NCBI GenBank assembly: GCA_018105865.1
Contig: JACLAT010000128.1
Location: forward strand, 48,271-112,270
Direction: 5' to 3'
DNA: 64,000 nucleotides
DNA from: Metaphire vulgaris
Taxonomy: Eukaryota > Annelida > Clitellata > Crassiclitellata > Megascolecidae
Each line of letters starts with the position of its first letter. Position 1 is the first letter of the stretch. The notes under the pieces were generated by a model. That model made no database searches. It had not been told where the DNA came from and was given only the letters and a program-made list of their open reading frames with translations. Below are positions 15,577 through 22,532 of the stretch, piece after piece. The position numbers and the translations under genes were made by a program.

Positions 15577-17743
15577 GAAAAAGTGTTTCCAGCAACTGAT
15601 CAGTCATGCACACACGGTGAGGTCTAATTATGAGACCACTTTGCGAAAACACTCGTTCAACTGGAGCCGACGTCACTGGGCAACAAAGAATTCTGCTAAA
15701 GAATCAACTCCTCAACTGGTATTATAAAGGAAACAATGACTAAACATTTAGAGTAACTCAACGCAAGTATGTAGCCAAAATATAAATCCACATACTACTC
15801 TTACCTTGGAACATAATTATCAGTACAATTGAAAATGGTATACAAGTAATTTGGTCCTTATAAGGACTTTTCAAGGACTAAGTTACAAGGACCAGGACAA
15901 GGACCGATCTGCAAGGACGAGGATAAGGACAAGGCCGAACCCCCAAGGACGAGGACAAGGACAAGGACTTCAAATTGGTCCTTAAGGAGTCCTTAAGGAC
16001 AAGGACCAGGACAAGGATTAACATCACTGACAAGAACTGCATGATCGTTATACTGTAATAAACAAGGACTCGGGATACCTGCTTAATTGGAACATGTCTG
16101 GTGTGTCAGAATATTCCAATCGGAGTATGCTACAGAGTCTCCTTAGTTTAATTGTACTGTAATGGTTATTATACGTTTTAGTTCTCGGTGCGAAGACGTT
16201 GTCGTCGTTGGTTGTGGTTCTTGCTTCGCTGCTATGTGCCTTCGTTTTCATAATAATTCTTCTGTCGATAATCTACGCCATCCGTCGAGTGAAGAGACGG
16301 AAAAACGCAACGAGTAACATCAATAAACGCTTATGAAAATAAAGTTTTTTTTCGATAGCTTTGCTTTTATTATTGACTAGGCCTATAGAAATTAATTCGT
16401 TACATTTTAGGTCATCCGAAATTGAACGAATTAATTTCTATAGACCTATAGTTAATAATAATAGCGAGCTTTGTCTAAGTAGATGTTGTATGCCGCTTTC
16501 AGGAGAACTAGAGAGACCCAGAAGGCCATGGGGCATGGACAAGAAGGTGTGATATTATAGTTATGTTGCTGAAGAAATGCATACAATTGACACAGGAGAT
16601 ATACAAGATAAGAAGCTAATGAGAAAATATGTAGTGCGAGGTCAGCATTTTAAAGAAAGATATTATAGCAGGATCATGTTGGGGTTCCCAAATGCGACTA
16701 AAGACATAAATATCAGATTATGAAGATCTGATAGGTTGAAATGATTAGAAACTAGGCGCTATACAAAAGAATTCAGTCCAAAATGACCTTGTGCCAAAGG
16801 TAATACAGAGAAAATTGCGTCTCTTGGACACATCGGCCGAATAAAAGATGACGGTACGATCAAGTTCTGATATTAGGAATTATGGATGACCCACCAAGAA
16901 ATAAGGGTCATACACAGAATGGTGTGACGACGCGTTATGCATGAAACAGTCTGCGAAAACTGAGTCACAGAGCTCAAAATAGATTGGACTGGGAACAGAC
17001 TGTGAGGAGGATGGCGTCAGACACCAACTGGCATTCAGCCCCTGGGTACTAGTTATTATGCTGATTATAGGAAAGGTTTCTAGGGAGAAATGTAGACGTT
17101 ATGGTGGATTTCAACTGCCATATAGAATAGAAACGTTTTTAGGCCGAAAGACCGCAGGATGAGAAGTAATGATAATTTATTGACTTAGCATGTCACTGAA
17201 CTAACAATAAATTATAGGCCTATAGTATTTCTGGTTTACTGTAATTAATAGGCTAGACGAGCAGTTACAGCAGTTAAAATATGAATTTGGAGAATATTTT
17301 TAGCAAGTGACTATCATATTGTGGCATTTGATTTGAAACCAAGCTGCACACACAGAGAAACAGACTACGAAAATCTATTTTACTCTAGAGGAAGCTACGA
17401 CCAAGACAGAAAGGTTATAGAAAGAATGAACACGGTAAGCGAGAAAGATGCAGAGAAGAGTGCTGGGGATGAAGTTGTTGGTAGGGCAGATTGTAATTTG
17501 ATCAGTAAGATATTTCTGTTGCTGTGTTTGATATCTTTCTCGCCAGAACCACGCCTCGACGTTCGTAGCGCTGTGAACCCCAGAGGTTGTTCGAATGACG
17601 GGTACAGCCTGGAGCCCATCTCGACCTGTCAGCGCCCCCTGTCTGTGAAATCGGATTTGGAGGAACCGGACTATGAGCTGATGGATTCACCGAACCATAA
17701 CGATGAAGATGTATATGAGAACGTCGAGTGCATTGTACGCTGA
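6374..17743 (+). CDS. three-CUB single-pass transmembrane receptor-like gene (5' incomplete)
   Basis: Predicted exons are 6374-6549, 6969-7134, 7485-7660, 7934-8102, 11292-11467, 11763-11928, 14111-14206, 16182-16313 and 17304-17743. The product would be CUB-CUB-CUB (114, 115 and 114 residues), a 32-residue Thr/Ser stalk, one transmembrane helix, a basic stop-transfer segment and a tyrosine-motif tail: a type I surface protein. CUB domains usually mediate binding to proteins or glycans; the ligand is unknown. Splice sites are all AG...GT. Introns inside CUBs are phase 0 and all other junctions up to the tail are phase 1, so the frame is continuous throughout. No stop interrupts any exon. No signal-peptide exon was found upstream, so the gene may begin outside the window or have a first exon I cannot recognise. 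Introns are packed with transposons. I know no named orthologue. Confidence 0.7.
6810..6925 (+). pseudogene. decayed extra CUB B exon
   Basis: After an acceptor-like TTTTAAGCAG|ATTTGGTGCTCCACAA, the sequence tracks exon B (ATTTGGTGCTCCACAAgTGTCAGCAG at 6969), with later matches at the TGCAACCATGCA and AAAGTTAAGC stretches. In the CUB reading frame a TAG occurs at 6837-6839, after IWCSTIVSR. This is a tandem exon duplicate that can no longer be used in frame. Confidence 0.6.
6969..7134 (+). CDS. CUB1 exon B
   Basis: Acceptor TTTTGCAACAG|ATTTGG, donor CATTCAG|GTAATA, 166 nt, phase 0 in and phase 1 out. It encodes IWCSTSVSSKRTFSGRNTNV, then SFFPLQPCTYVIVNFRTDGS and VVGRGFNLIFNWLHS. The FRTD-x-S-x5-GF-x-L-x-F signature is the C-terminal strand pair of CUB domains. 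Confidence 0.75.
7485..7660 (+). CDS. CUB2 exon A
   Basis: Acceptor GATTTATAG|TTTGCGG, donor GTTGAG|GTTAGA, 176 nt, phase 1 to 0. It encodes CGKTEFHDLSGFISSPGYPN, PYTSGTICTYSIRSPGIRES, then LFIGFTDIDTEPCCDTVE. This is the most canonical copy: SPGYP and the third Cys (CCD) are both present, unlike CUB1 and CUB3. Confidence 0.75.
7934..8102 (+). CDS. CUB2 exon B
   Basis: Acceptor TTTTATAACAG|ATTTGG, donor GACTCAG|GTAAAT, 169 nt (one codon longer than the other B exons), phase 0 to 1. It encodes IWCSANASTKRTFSGQHTNN, YSSLTLQSCNEIKVNFQTDG, then SVVGRGFKLLFSWFDS. Conserved W-C-S and Q-S-C cysteines match CUB1 and CUB3. Confidence 0.75.
8400..8760. repeat. G-rich MITE fragments
   Basis: Bases 8425-8580 (TTTGAATTTGGGGTGGTGTC, a CTGACAAAAAAGGTCATCCG core, then G-runs) resemble 62185-62350 in inverse orientation. 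Bases 8687-8735 (AAATTGCCCAAAAATTGTTG ACATAATTAATGGAC) are the reverse of 40289-40345. No complete ends are seen. Confidence 0.45.
8825..9169 (-). mobile_element. dimer of CAGTGGCGGCTCCAGG hAT MITEs
   Basis: There are two successive minus-strand copies (8825-9001 and about 9002-9169) of the family also found at 27508, 29511, 47423 and 59630: TGCCCCTATTGAGTGCCTGG ... AACTTCT-type ... TTGCCAAATCCTGGAGC-CGCCACTG. The pair as a whole is flanked by ATCTTAAT (8817-8824) and ATCTGAAT (9170-9177). The second copy lacks its outer left terminus. Confidence 0.75.
9605..9880 (+). pseudogene. hAT transposase C-terminal (dimerisation) region, frameshifted
   Basis: One frame gives MAKYLELNDIYDEATDTIVF then WNSEVNRKEFNRLYNAA. 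After a frameshift, another gives LSVPDSGAPIKRVFSQAGLI and ARPHRVNMTDARLSSQFF. This is the hAT C-terminal dimerisation signature (S-x-P-x-E/K-R-V-F-S-x-x-G). Nothing of the DDE catalytic core remains. Confidence 0.8.
9925..10045. mobile_element. one arm of a GACAAAATGTC element
   Basis: It starts CGTGGCCGGACAAACTG and continues with five GGACAAAATGTCA-type units, as at the right ends of 35594-35763 and 55721-55891. The opposite arm is absent. It is embedded in the hAT at 9352-10251. Confidence 0.6.
10640..11192. mobile_element. unclassified inverted-repeat element
   Basis: GGTACGGCTCCATTATG near 10643 and CTAATGGAGCCGCAGC near 11187 are inverted. ATATATCC/GGATATA motifs recur internally (10674, 10985, 11075). 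No clean target duplication and no coding relic were found. It lies in the intron before CUB3. Confidence 0.35.
11292..11467 (+). CDS. CUB3 exon A
   Basis: Acceptor TTCAATTGTAG|GCTGTG, donor GTCCAG|GTTAGA, 176 nt, phase 1 to 0. It encodes CGRTEFSELGGVITSPNYPR, QYYPDINCTYSIRSPGLHQT, then ASVGFTDLATQAGRDTVQ. The acidic residue of the D-L-D-T-E motif is Ala-Thr-Gln here, so a calcium site, if used in CUB1 and CUB2, may be weaker. Confidence 0.75.
11763..11928 (+). CDS. CUB3 exon B
   Basis: Acceptor TATTTTTAACAG|ATTTGG, donor CTCTCAA|GTAGGC (non-G last base, still GT), 166 nt, phase 0 to 1. It encodes IWCSTNSTGIMSFSGRIASL, SFLELQSCKDVKVKFRTDHS, then IQERGFKLLFYWTLS. N-S-T is a possible N-glycosylation site. 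Confidence 0.75.
11940..12340. other. intron sequence without recognised feature
   Basis: This is the intron after CUB3; no element boundary is seen before the hAT at 12349. Confidence 0.5.
12349..13254 (+). mobile_element. hAT element, CAGTGTTGGG family, internally deleted
   Basis: Inverted ends CAGTGTTGGG and CCCAACACTG are flanked by ACCAATTG (12341-12348) and ACCATTTG (13255-13262). Both subterminal regions are arrays of TGATTTTAAATCA-type units. The centre (12716-12847) encodes FNTANPSSAAVERLFSIAAL, IETPRRNRLSDVMFEKLTLI, a hAT dimerisation region; the catalytic core is missing. Confidence 0.85.
12656..12850 (+). pseudogene. hAT transposase C-terminal relic
   Basis: Open frame of 64 codons ending in a natural stop, with the S-S-A-A-V-E-R-L-F-S-I-A-A-L signature of hAT dimerisation domains. 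It is only the last tenth of a normal transposase (about 600-700 residues). There is no start context that would make it an independent protein. Confidence 0.75.
13311..13585 (+). mobile_element. tRNA-headed SINE
   Basis: The tRNA-like head starts GGGGCGGGAAG, has A box TAGCAGAGTGG (13323-13333) and B box GGTTCGATTCC (13367-13377), closing with GCAGGAGCC. The body contains CTCAGCCTTACTCGCTAGAG, GGCAAATTATTCC and CGTCGCTGATTGCCTAGACC. The same body occurs in the 22533 copy and behind a 5S rRNA head at 14350. It is not a tRNA gene: the acceptor stem does not close and a long body follows. Confidence 0.8.
13799..13912. repeat. (TAG)n microsatellite
   Basis: About 37 trinucleotide units, interrupted by TTG and TAA variants, in the intron before the stalk exon. 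Confidence 0.95.
13999..14036. repeat. (AT)n microsatellite
   Basis: Uninterrupted AT dinucleotides abutting a Helitron-like 3' end. Confidence 0.95.
14051..14077 (+). mobile_element. Helitron-like 3' terminus
   Basis: A CGTCA-TTTT-TGACG stem-loop is followed nine bases later by CTAG and then T, the layout of Helitron 3' ends (hairpin, then CTRR, insertion before T). A near-identical terminus is at 33240-33268. The 5' end was not found. Confidence 0.45.
14111..14206 (+). CDS. Thr/Ser-rich stalk exon
   Basis: Acceptor TTGTTCTTGTAG|CAACAA, donor ATTCTTGCAG|GTAGAG, 96 nt, phase 1 to 1. It encodes TISSPTTEPTSMSSIQTETE then VLHDTPFAILA. Its composition suggests an O-glycosylated membrane-proximal stalk. 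Symmetrical phases mean it could be skipped without shifting frame. Confidence 0.6.
14262..14341. repeat. (TTA)n microsatellite
   Basis: About 26 TTA units immediately before the 5S-headed SINE. Confidence 0.95.
14350..14676 (+). mobile_element. 5S rRNA-headed SINE
   Basis: The head carries 5S rRNA control-region sequence: GAAGTTGAGCAACGTCG (A box side) and GGTTAATACTTGGATGGGTG (C box, 14419-14438). The body (GGTAGCAGCGTTAGCTAGGC, GCAATGGCAAACTACTCTAG, CACCTTCGTCGCTGCTAGCC) matches the tRNA-headed SINEs at 13311 and 22533. Flanking duplication ACATGGTT lies at 14342-14349 and at 14677-14684. It is not a functional 5S gene, because the first third is unrecognisable. Confidence 0.8.
14685..15164. 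other. intron sequence without recognised feature
   Basis: AT-rich, with AATAATAAAA-type low complexity around 15040; no boundary or coding signal. Confidence 0.5.
15445..15507 (+). mobile_element. CR1-like LINE 3' tail
   Basis: CGCCTTTGACTTTAGCCACC, CTAGCTATGTTACTGCGCTT and AAATTGTCAAG match the 3' UTR at 6210-6265 and lead into (TAA)n, as expected of a retrotransposed tail. Confidence 0.6.
15580..15676 (-). pseudogene. hAT transposase C-terminal relic
   Basis: The minus strand reads TSAPVERVFSQSGLIIRPHR then VCMTDQLLETLF. Again only the dimerisation patch remains, closely similar to the relic at 9605-9880 (APIKRVFSQAGLIARPHRVN). Confidence 0.75.
16182..16313 (+). CDS. transmembrane exon
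   Basis: Acceptor TTATACGTTTTAG|TTCTCG. It encodes VLGAKTLSSL, then VVVLASLLCAFVFIIILLSI, then IYAIRRVKRRKNA: a membrane helix of about 24 residues with a basic stop-transfer segment, giving Nout-Cin topology. Donor ACGA|GTAACA at 16313 is phase 1 and matches the phase-1 tail exon at 17304. If the donor is not used, the frame runs on for SNINKRL to a TGA at 16334-16336. Confidence 0.7.
16338..16343 (+). promoter_or_regulatory. candidate intronic poly(A) signal
   Basis: AATAAA lies two bases after the TGA that ends the read-through of the transmembrane exon, and another AATAAA overlaps the last codons at 16322-16327. Cleavage here would make a short-tailed isoform. Confidence 0.4.
16383..16443. 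repeat. perfect 19-bp inverted repeat (hairpin)
   Basis: CTATAGAAATTAATTCGTT (16383-16401) and its exact complement (16425-16443) surround a 23-base loop, and pairing can extend past one mismatch (AGG/CCT). It could be a small fold-back element or a structured intron segment just after the candidate short-isoform poly(A) signal. Confidence 0.6.
16590..17050 (+). mobile_element. decayed LINE C-terminal fragment
   Basis: Broken frames resemble the region after the reverse transcriptase: SWTHRPN-like (CTTGGACACATCGGCCGAAT, the FGHI/LGHI motif), then a degraded G-R-P-x-x-R-W-x-D-D segment around 16895-16930 (TGGTGTGACGACG) and DWEQTVRRMASDTNWHSAPG at 16985-17045. Many stops; intronic. Confidence 0.55.
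17304..17743 (+). CDS. cytoplasmic tail exon(s) with tyrosine motifs
   Basis: Acceptor ATATTTTTAG|CAAGTG in phase 1, then an open frame to a TGA at 17741-17743. It encodes SDYHIVAFDLKPSCTHRETD, YENLFYSRGSYDQDRKVIER and, at the end, SLEEPDYELMDSPNHNDEDV and YENVECIVR. Y-E-N-L and Y-E-N-V fit the pY-x-N consensus bound by Grb2-type SH2 domains; Y-H-I-V and Y-E-L-M fit Y-x-x-hydrophobic. There may be an internal intron: donor ACG|GTAAGC after codon T at 17428 and a phase-compatible acceptor CCTGTCAG at 17632 would remove 17429-17632, including the doubtful hydrophobic stretch KIFLLLCLISFS. Confidence 0.6.
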
Positions 17744-17749
17744 ATAGAA

Positions 17750-18310
17750 CCGAGTTTACAGTTATTTCTAATACTGTAAATGCTCAGCAAAGGACATTAG
17801 AATAAGAACGTATACGACAATGCTATTCTAGTATTCTTGGTATATTACTAGCGAAGTTCTCGCATTTTGTACAGATGGCATAGGCTTAAGAGTATGCTAA
17901 TTTTTACTTCTCGGAGTTTACAATTATGTCGCTTGAAGATTTGCTGTTGCATTTTTTCGCAATTTCGGTGAAAGTTTAAAAAATATGGTTTATTCAGACA
18001 ATTCAATACAGACTCTAAAAGTTTCGAAATGAATTGAAAACTTAACCATGCATCGTGTTATTTATCACATATAATGAGACTTGTTATATTAGTTTTTAAG
18101 ATTCATTTTACTAGTACTAAGTGAAGACAAAGAGTAAGCTGACATATTTCTTGTCATTATTTCATGGTATTAACAAAATTACGCTTGATGAAAGTTATCG
18201 TTATTGGCTTTTGAATTGAACAAAGCAATCTCTCTTCTTACAAGATTTTTCGAACTCAGCTTCATTTCTCAATTGACTCGTTGTTTACTCAATATCCCTG
18301 CACGCCAGAA
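17750..18310. other. 3' flank of the CUB gene, no feature recognised
   Basis: AT-rich; no canonical AATAAA is found in the first 450 bases after the stop, so the transcript end is not fixed. Confidence 0.5.
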
Positions 18311-18314
18311 TTCA

Positions 18315-18515
18315 CTCATACAAAGCATAGGCCTACATCTTACCACTGTTTCTCTACGGCTGCGAGACTTGGACTACAACAGAACAGCTTTGTAACAAAC
18401 TCGATGCCTTCTCCAAGTGGTGTTTGCGGAGAATCTTACGCATCCCATACACCAGTCACGTTGCCAACATCCAGGTCCGCTCGTGCACGACATGTGAACC
18501 CATCACTAACATAGT
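18315..18515 (+). mobile_element. LINE fragment (post-RT region)
   Basis: Bases 18350-18513 encode LYGCETWTTTEQLCNKLDAF, SKWCLRRILRIPYTSHVANI, QVRSCTTCEPITNI. The Y-G-C/S-E-T-W-T motif and the LRRILRIP-x-T-x-H helix are typical of the region after the reverse transcriptase in animal LINEs. Confidence 0.75.
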
Positions 18516-18929
18516 CAAATACTAAATATAGCAGTTTAATTTTGATGGAAGGCATGTATAGCCTAAAACTGATGCGTCTGGTTCATAAAGAGAAAAGATC
18601 CGTCACAAGAATTGAAATTTTTGGTCTCCGAGAACCGATAAAAATGTATGAAGTTTGGTGCATTTCTGCGGCATTATATCGTGGATGAAGTTACATGAGT
18701 CTTTTTTTAAATTTTCACTTACAGTGGCGCAACCAAAAACTTTACAATGAAAGAGTCAAGTCAGGTCAGGTCTTCGTCCTCCAGCTGTGCCCCGCTATCG
18801 ACTTATCCATGAAAGAGTATGGCTCCGCTATTTGGGTAACTCTGCATGCATGTCAATAACATAAAATCGGAAGATGACGATCCACCCAGGTGTTACAAAG
18901 GGGTTTGCTGCCATGACTAAATACGGCGG

Positions 18930-18933
18930 TGAA

Positions 18934-18990
<57 letters not shown>

Positions 18991-18992
18991 AA
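18930..18992. repeat. (GA)n microsatellite
   Basis: GAGAGA run with a few GC interruptions. Confidence 0.95.
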
Positions 18993-19127
18993 GCGGTCTT
19001 CCACAGAAAATATCTTCCCAACATTGACACGCCAGGAAGAAGTAAAAATGGCGTTGGTGTACAATGGTTCTCACGCAGGGCAGATCCTACTGAGCCACTC
19101 TAAGCCCTGATGGCATTGGACTACAGT

Positions 19128-19309
19128 CAGTGTTTTATACAGGCCTGTTAGGAGGGGAGATTTCCCTTCCCCAAACCTCAAATCCCCCCCCAAATCCCAG
19201 CACTTACACAAATTTTGCATTGAACTGTGTATTTTCCCCTCCAACCAAATCGATCCCCCCGAAAGCCTCAATTTCCCCCCCAAAGGCCTGGAGTCTGGAT
19301 AAAACACTG
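19128..19309. mobile_element. hAT MITE, CAGTGTTTTATAC family
   Basis: Ends CAGTGTTTTATACAGGCC and GGATAAAACACTG; flanking ACTACAGT (19120-19127) and AGTACAGT (19310-19317). The interior alternates TTCCC and AAATCCCCC blocks. Relatives are at 23437, 45884, 57670, 59050 and 60887. Confidence 0.8.
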
Positions 19310-19319
19310 AGTACAGTGT

Positions 19320-19885
19320 CACTACACTACCGCAGCTTCAATTTTGCGTTCATAACTGATCGGCTTTGCTGCCAAATATGACCTTTTTTGTAGAAACCGA
19401 ATAACATACCCGATTGAATTGCTAAAGTTGTACGACATGAAATAAGCTCTAAATCTCAATTACATTTTTACCCGGACACAGTTTATACTGTGTCCAGATA
19501 AAATGTATGCCTAGGCCCTTTTCACTAAAACTGTAAGGAAACTTGGTCAACTTTGGTAAAAAAAATGTGCAATTGAAACAGGAATGAACTGGCTTCAGAA
19601 AAACGCAAACATTGTCAAGTGCCAAATTTTTTAATGTCATTATACTGTAATTATTTGAGCACTAGCAGTGCAATGTACAATGCAATTATTACTTATTTAC
19701 TTTTTGTTATCATTAGTTTGTCTCCGGTATTTCTTAGCATAAACATAATCGTCCACTGTACCGTATCTTTTCTTAACAGGCAAATACAATTAGCGAATAA
19801 AATATCACTTTGTTCGTTTCTTTTGCGTTCAGGCCAGTGATGCTGCAGATGCAATGCTGTCCAGTCAGAGACTCAGACTGCGCTA
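19320..19885. other. no recognisable feature
   Basis: Moderately AT-rich, with no coding or repeat signal I can support. Confidence 0.5.
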
Positions 19886-19966
19886 CAGTTACAGCGTCCC
19901 TAGTGGCTTTCACACAGACAGTAACGCCTCCTAATGTAGGCATAAGCCACTTTAAATCCTGCTAAG
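19886..19966 (+). mobile_element. SINE fragment (GGGGCGGAAG family body)
   Basis: CCCTAGTGGCTTTCACACAG and AAGCCACTTTAAATC match the body of the SINE at 63593; the tRNA-like head is absent. Confidence 0.55.
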
Positions 19967-20158
19967 GAAGTAAGTAACAGTGCCAGTGGTTATACTGATT
20001 TAGCATTAGAACGCTGGCGCTGCTTTAGTTCACGTTTTACTAGAGACTACTCACTAAGTTAACCAATAACCATTAATAATTATAATCCCTTACGTCTGGG
20101 ATTTTGTCGTGACGTGTCGTCTGAGTTTCCAGTTAGTAAGCATATCCTGAAACTCCAG

Positions 20159-20385
20159 CAGGGGCGTCATCGGGAGGATATAAATGAAGAAATAATGTAT
20201 AATGTATAAAATAAATAAATAAATAAATGTGAAATGTGTAAAAAAATTGCCAAAAATTGAAAATGCAAATTTACCAAAATTGGCCCAAAAATTGTCAAAA
20301 ATTGCCAAAAATTTTGCAAAAAGTTTGCAAAATATTTTTCAACAAATTATCTCACTCCCAAGAAAAGCGTGAAATGACGCTACTG
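20159..20385. mobile_element. hAT MITE, CAGGGGCGTCAT family
   Basis: Ends CAGGGGCGTCATCGGG and GAAATGACGCTACTG with a perfect duplication AACTCCAG (20151-20158 and 20386-20393). The interior is a series of AAAATTGCCAAAAATTG units. Copies at 21750 and 45445. Confidence 0.85.
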
Positions 20386-20525
20386 AACTCCAGAAAATCG
20401 ATTAATACTACTGAGTAGCCTACTGACTTATTAAATTATAGACTGCCGTACACTTGATGTGATTATTGAGGGTTTATTGGAATGAAAAATATTTTATTTT
20501 AAAAAATATAAGAATTGTTCAAAAC

Positions 20526-20600
20526 AAATTCCTAGCTACGCCACTGTAGAGGGGGTCGACGCCCCAAGCCCTCTTGTAGCTACGCCGATGATCGTCGATC
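20526..20600. mobile_element. fragment of CAGTGGCGTAGC-type MITE
   Basis: CCTAGCTACGCCACTG at 20533-20548 is a typical right end, and GTAGCTACGCCGATG repeats the motif at 20576. No partner end was found. Confidence 0.4.
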
Positions 20601-20807
20601 GTGTTATCGTCGAAAACAAAATCGCGTCCTCTTGCGTCGTCGCGCTCAGGACACGCAGGTGACTCGACAGGAGTGACACGCGTCATGTACTGCTTGCGTC
20701 GTCACGTGACAGCCTCCGATAGAGTATCTACAGTGAATCTCCATAGACGACGGGATCGAGTTGTTATCTCGCGTGCCTTCTAGAGTGTTAAAACAGCTGG
20801 TGATGTC

Positions 20808-21158
20808 TCTTCTCTGTGTCTCTGTGTCTCTGTCTCTCTCTGTCTCTCTCTGTCTCACTCTGTCTCTGTGTCTCTCTTTCTGTGTCTCTCTCTGTGTCTC
20901 TATGTCTCTCTGTCTCTCTCTGTCTCTCTCTGTCTCTCTCTGTCTCTCTCTGTCTCTCTCTGTCTCTCTCTGTCTCTCTCTGTCTCTCTCTGTCTCTCTC
21001 TGTCTCTCTCTGTCTCTCTCTGTCTCTCTCTGTGTGTCTCTCTGTCTCTGTCTCTCTGTCTCTCTGTCTCTCTGTCTCTCTGTTTCTCTGTCTCTCTGTC
21101 TCTCTGTCTCTCTGTCTCTCTGTCTCTCTGTCTCTCTGTCTCTCTCTCTCTCTCTCTC
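20808..21158. repeat. (CTGTCTCT)n low-complexity array
   Basis: About 350 bases of CTCTGT/CTCTCTGT units with slow phase changes. It gives long artificial frames on both strands; I assign no protein. Confidence 0.95.
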
Positions 21159-21189
21159 CGTCGCTCGATCGATCCTCAGTCGTGACAAA

Positions 21190-21495
21190 CGTCTTCTCCT
21201 TCGCGTTCATCGCTGGTAATAATGAGTCGGGTGAACGAACACGCGAATCTCTTCGAAACGTTAATCGTCTTGTTATATGTCTATAGCGGGGACCAAAAAA
21301 ACCACGGAGTCTTCTTGTTTTGCTGTAAACATGTTGACAACTCCGGTCAAAATGCACGGAACATGGCGTGTTTCCGCGGCGTTGCGTCGTCGACGCGGTC
21401 ATTTTTAAGTTTTCTTTTAAAACTTCAGCGTGCAGTGGCGACACCATTAATCTTTACACTGAAATAGGATGACCCCGTTTTTGGCCACCCTGTAT
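21190..21495 (-). mobile_element. possible Tc/mariner-type end
   Basis: On the minus strand the segment begins TACAGGGTGGCCAAAAACGG, resembling the TACAGGGTGTCC ends of IS630-type elements, and an open frame follows. No transposase motif and no opposite end were seen, so this is weak. Confidence 0.25.
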
Positions 21496-21599
21496 GTAAG
21501 TGTATAACAAATTGACAATGATATATGATGCCTTTAGGCGACGCTACAGTTGCTAGGATATTCGTATACTCAGAGCGACAAGGACTTTAGGAGCAAGGA

Positions 21600-22155
21600 A
21601 ATTCCTCTACTGTTTCTGTTATCGAAAATAGCAGCTGCAGTAAATTAGCTCTCCTTAATTGATTTCTCTCTTTTATCATTAGTCTTTCTTCCTAATTCCT
21701 CTCTCCCACACTGACTGGTTTCTGAAATTGACCTTGCCCGGCTGACCATCAGAGGCGTCATTTGGGGGGGAGCTGGGGAAATGAAAATATTAATTTCTAA
21801 TGTATTAATGTGCAAAAAATTGCAAAAATGCAAAGAAATATAAAAAAATTGCAAATTTTCCAACAATGGCCCTAAAATTTGTCAAAATTGCTCAAAATGT
21901 GCAAAAATATTGCAAAAAAAATTGCAAAAAATGCAAAAATGCCTAAAATTTGCCAAAATTTGTCAAAAATTTGCAAACAAAATTTTCTCGCCCGCCCCAA
22001 GAAAGGTGTGAAATGACGCCACTGCTGACCATTACACTTCAGCTATGGCTATTTCAACGGTATAGATTAAGAAGCGGCTAGGAATAAGCAGCTACGACTG
22101 TGCCTATTTAGAAAGCGCTGCATAAATTCACGAGATTTTACTTGCTTACCTAATT
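21600..22155 (+). mobile_element. CR1-like LINE 3' tail split by a MITE
   Basis: GCTATGGCTATTTCAACGG, AGCAGCTACGACTGTGCC and GCTGCATAAATTCACGAGAT match the 3' UTR of the LINE at 4176-5882 (5800-5885). The MITE at 21750-22024 splits it at CTGACCAT. Confidence 0.6.
21750..22024. mobile_element. hAT MITE, CAGAGGCGTCATTTGG family
   Basis: Ends CAGAGGCGTCATTTGGGG and GTGTGAAATGACGCCACTG; perfect 8-bp duplication CTGACCAT (21742-21749, 22025-22032). The interior consists of repeated GCAAAAATTGCAAAA units. Confidence 0.85.
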
Positions 22156-22218
22156 CGACCGCGGAAGAGACTACCATAGAACCTAAATTCTTGGTCAAGT
22201 AGATTCGCTATCATCGTC

Positions 22219-22266
22219 GTCGTCGTCGTCATCATCATCATCATCGTCGTCAACATCATCATCATA
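22219..22266. repeat. (CGT/CAT)n microsatellite
   Basis: Mixed CGTCGT and CATCAT trinucleotides. Confidence 0.85.
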
Positions 22267-22532
22267 AGGTTGTCAACATTAAACAAGTCCTGTTTTCTTT
22301 GAAGCTCTGGTCAATTGGCTTGCCTGATTTGCTCGTTATATGATCAAGAGCGAACAGCGGATTCCTTAACGTGAATTTGTTTTCCTAGAAATAACAATGT
22401 CCCAAATGTATTGTCTCAACGAATGGTCAACCTAGGACTCTGGGGTATAGGCCTCTATTCTATGGACGATCGATAGTGGAGCCTATCTACTTCTACTTCA
22501 CCTATTCACTTCTAATTTCACATGTGCATGCT

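Larger units (their letters stand above)
15173..16029 (-). mobile_element. hAT element, AAGGAC-array family, complete ends
   Basis: Ends CAGTGATGTTAACAAGG and ...TTAACATCACTG, with a perfect 8-bp duplication ACAAGAAC (15165-15172 and 16030-16037). Arrays of AAGGACAAGGACCGACCCCC-like units occupy 15180-15330 and 15860-16015. It contains a minus-strand hAT C-terminal relic, a (TAA)n run (15508-15573) and a LINE 3' tail (15445-15507). It lies in the intron between the stalk and transmembrane exons. Confidence 0.85.

Noticed and set aside
20646..21447. Long frames over the CTGTCTCT array on both strands
   Set aside because: Six frames remain open only because the repeat lacks stop codons; composition is pure low complexity.
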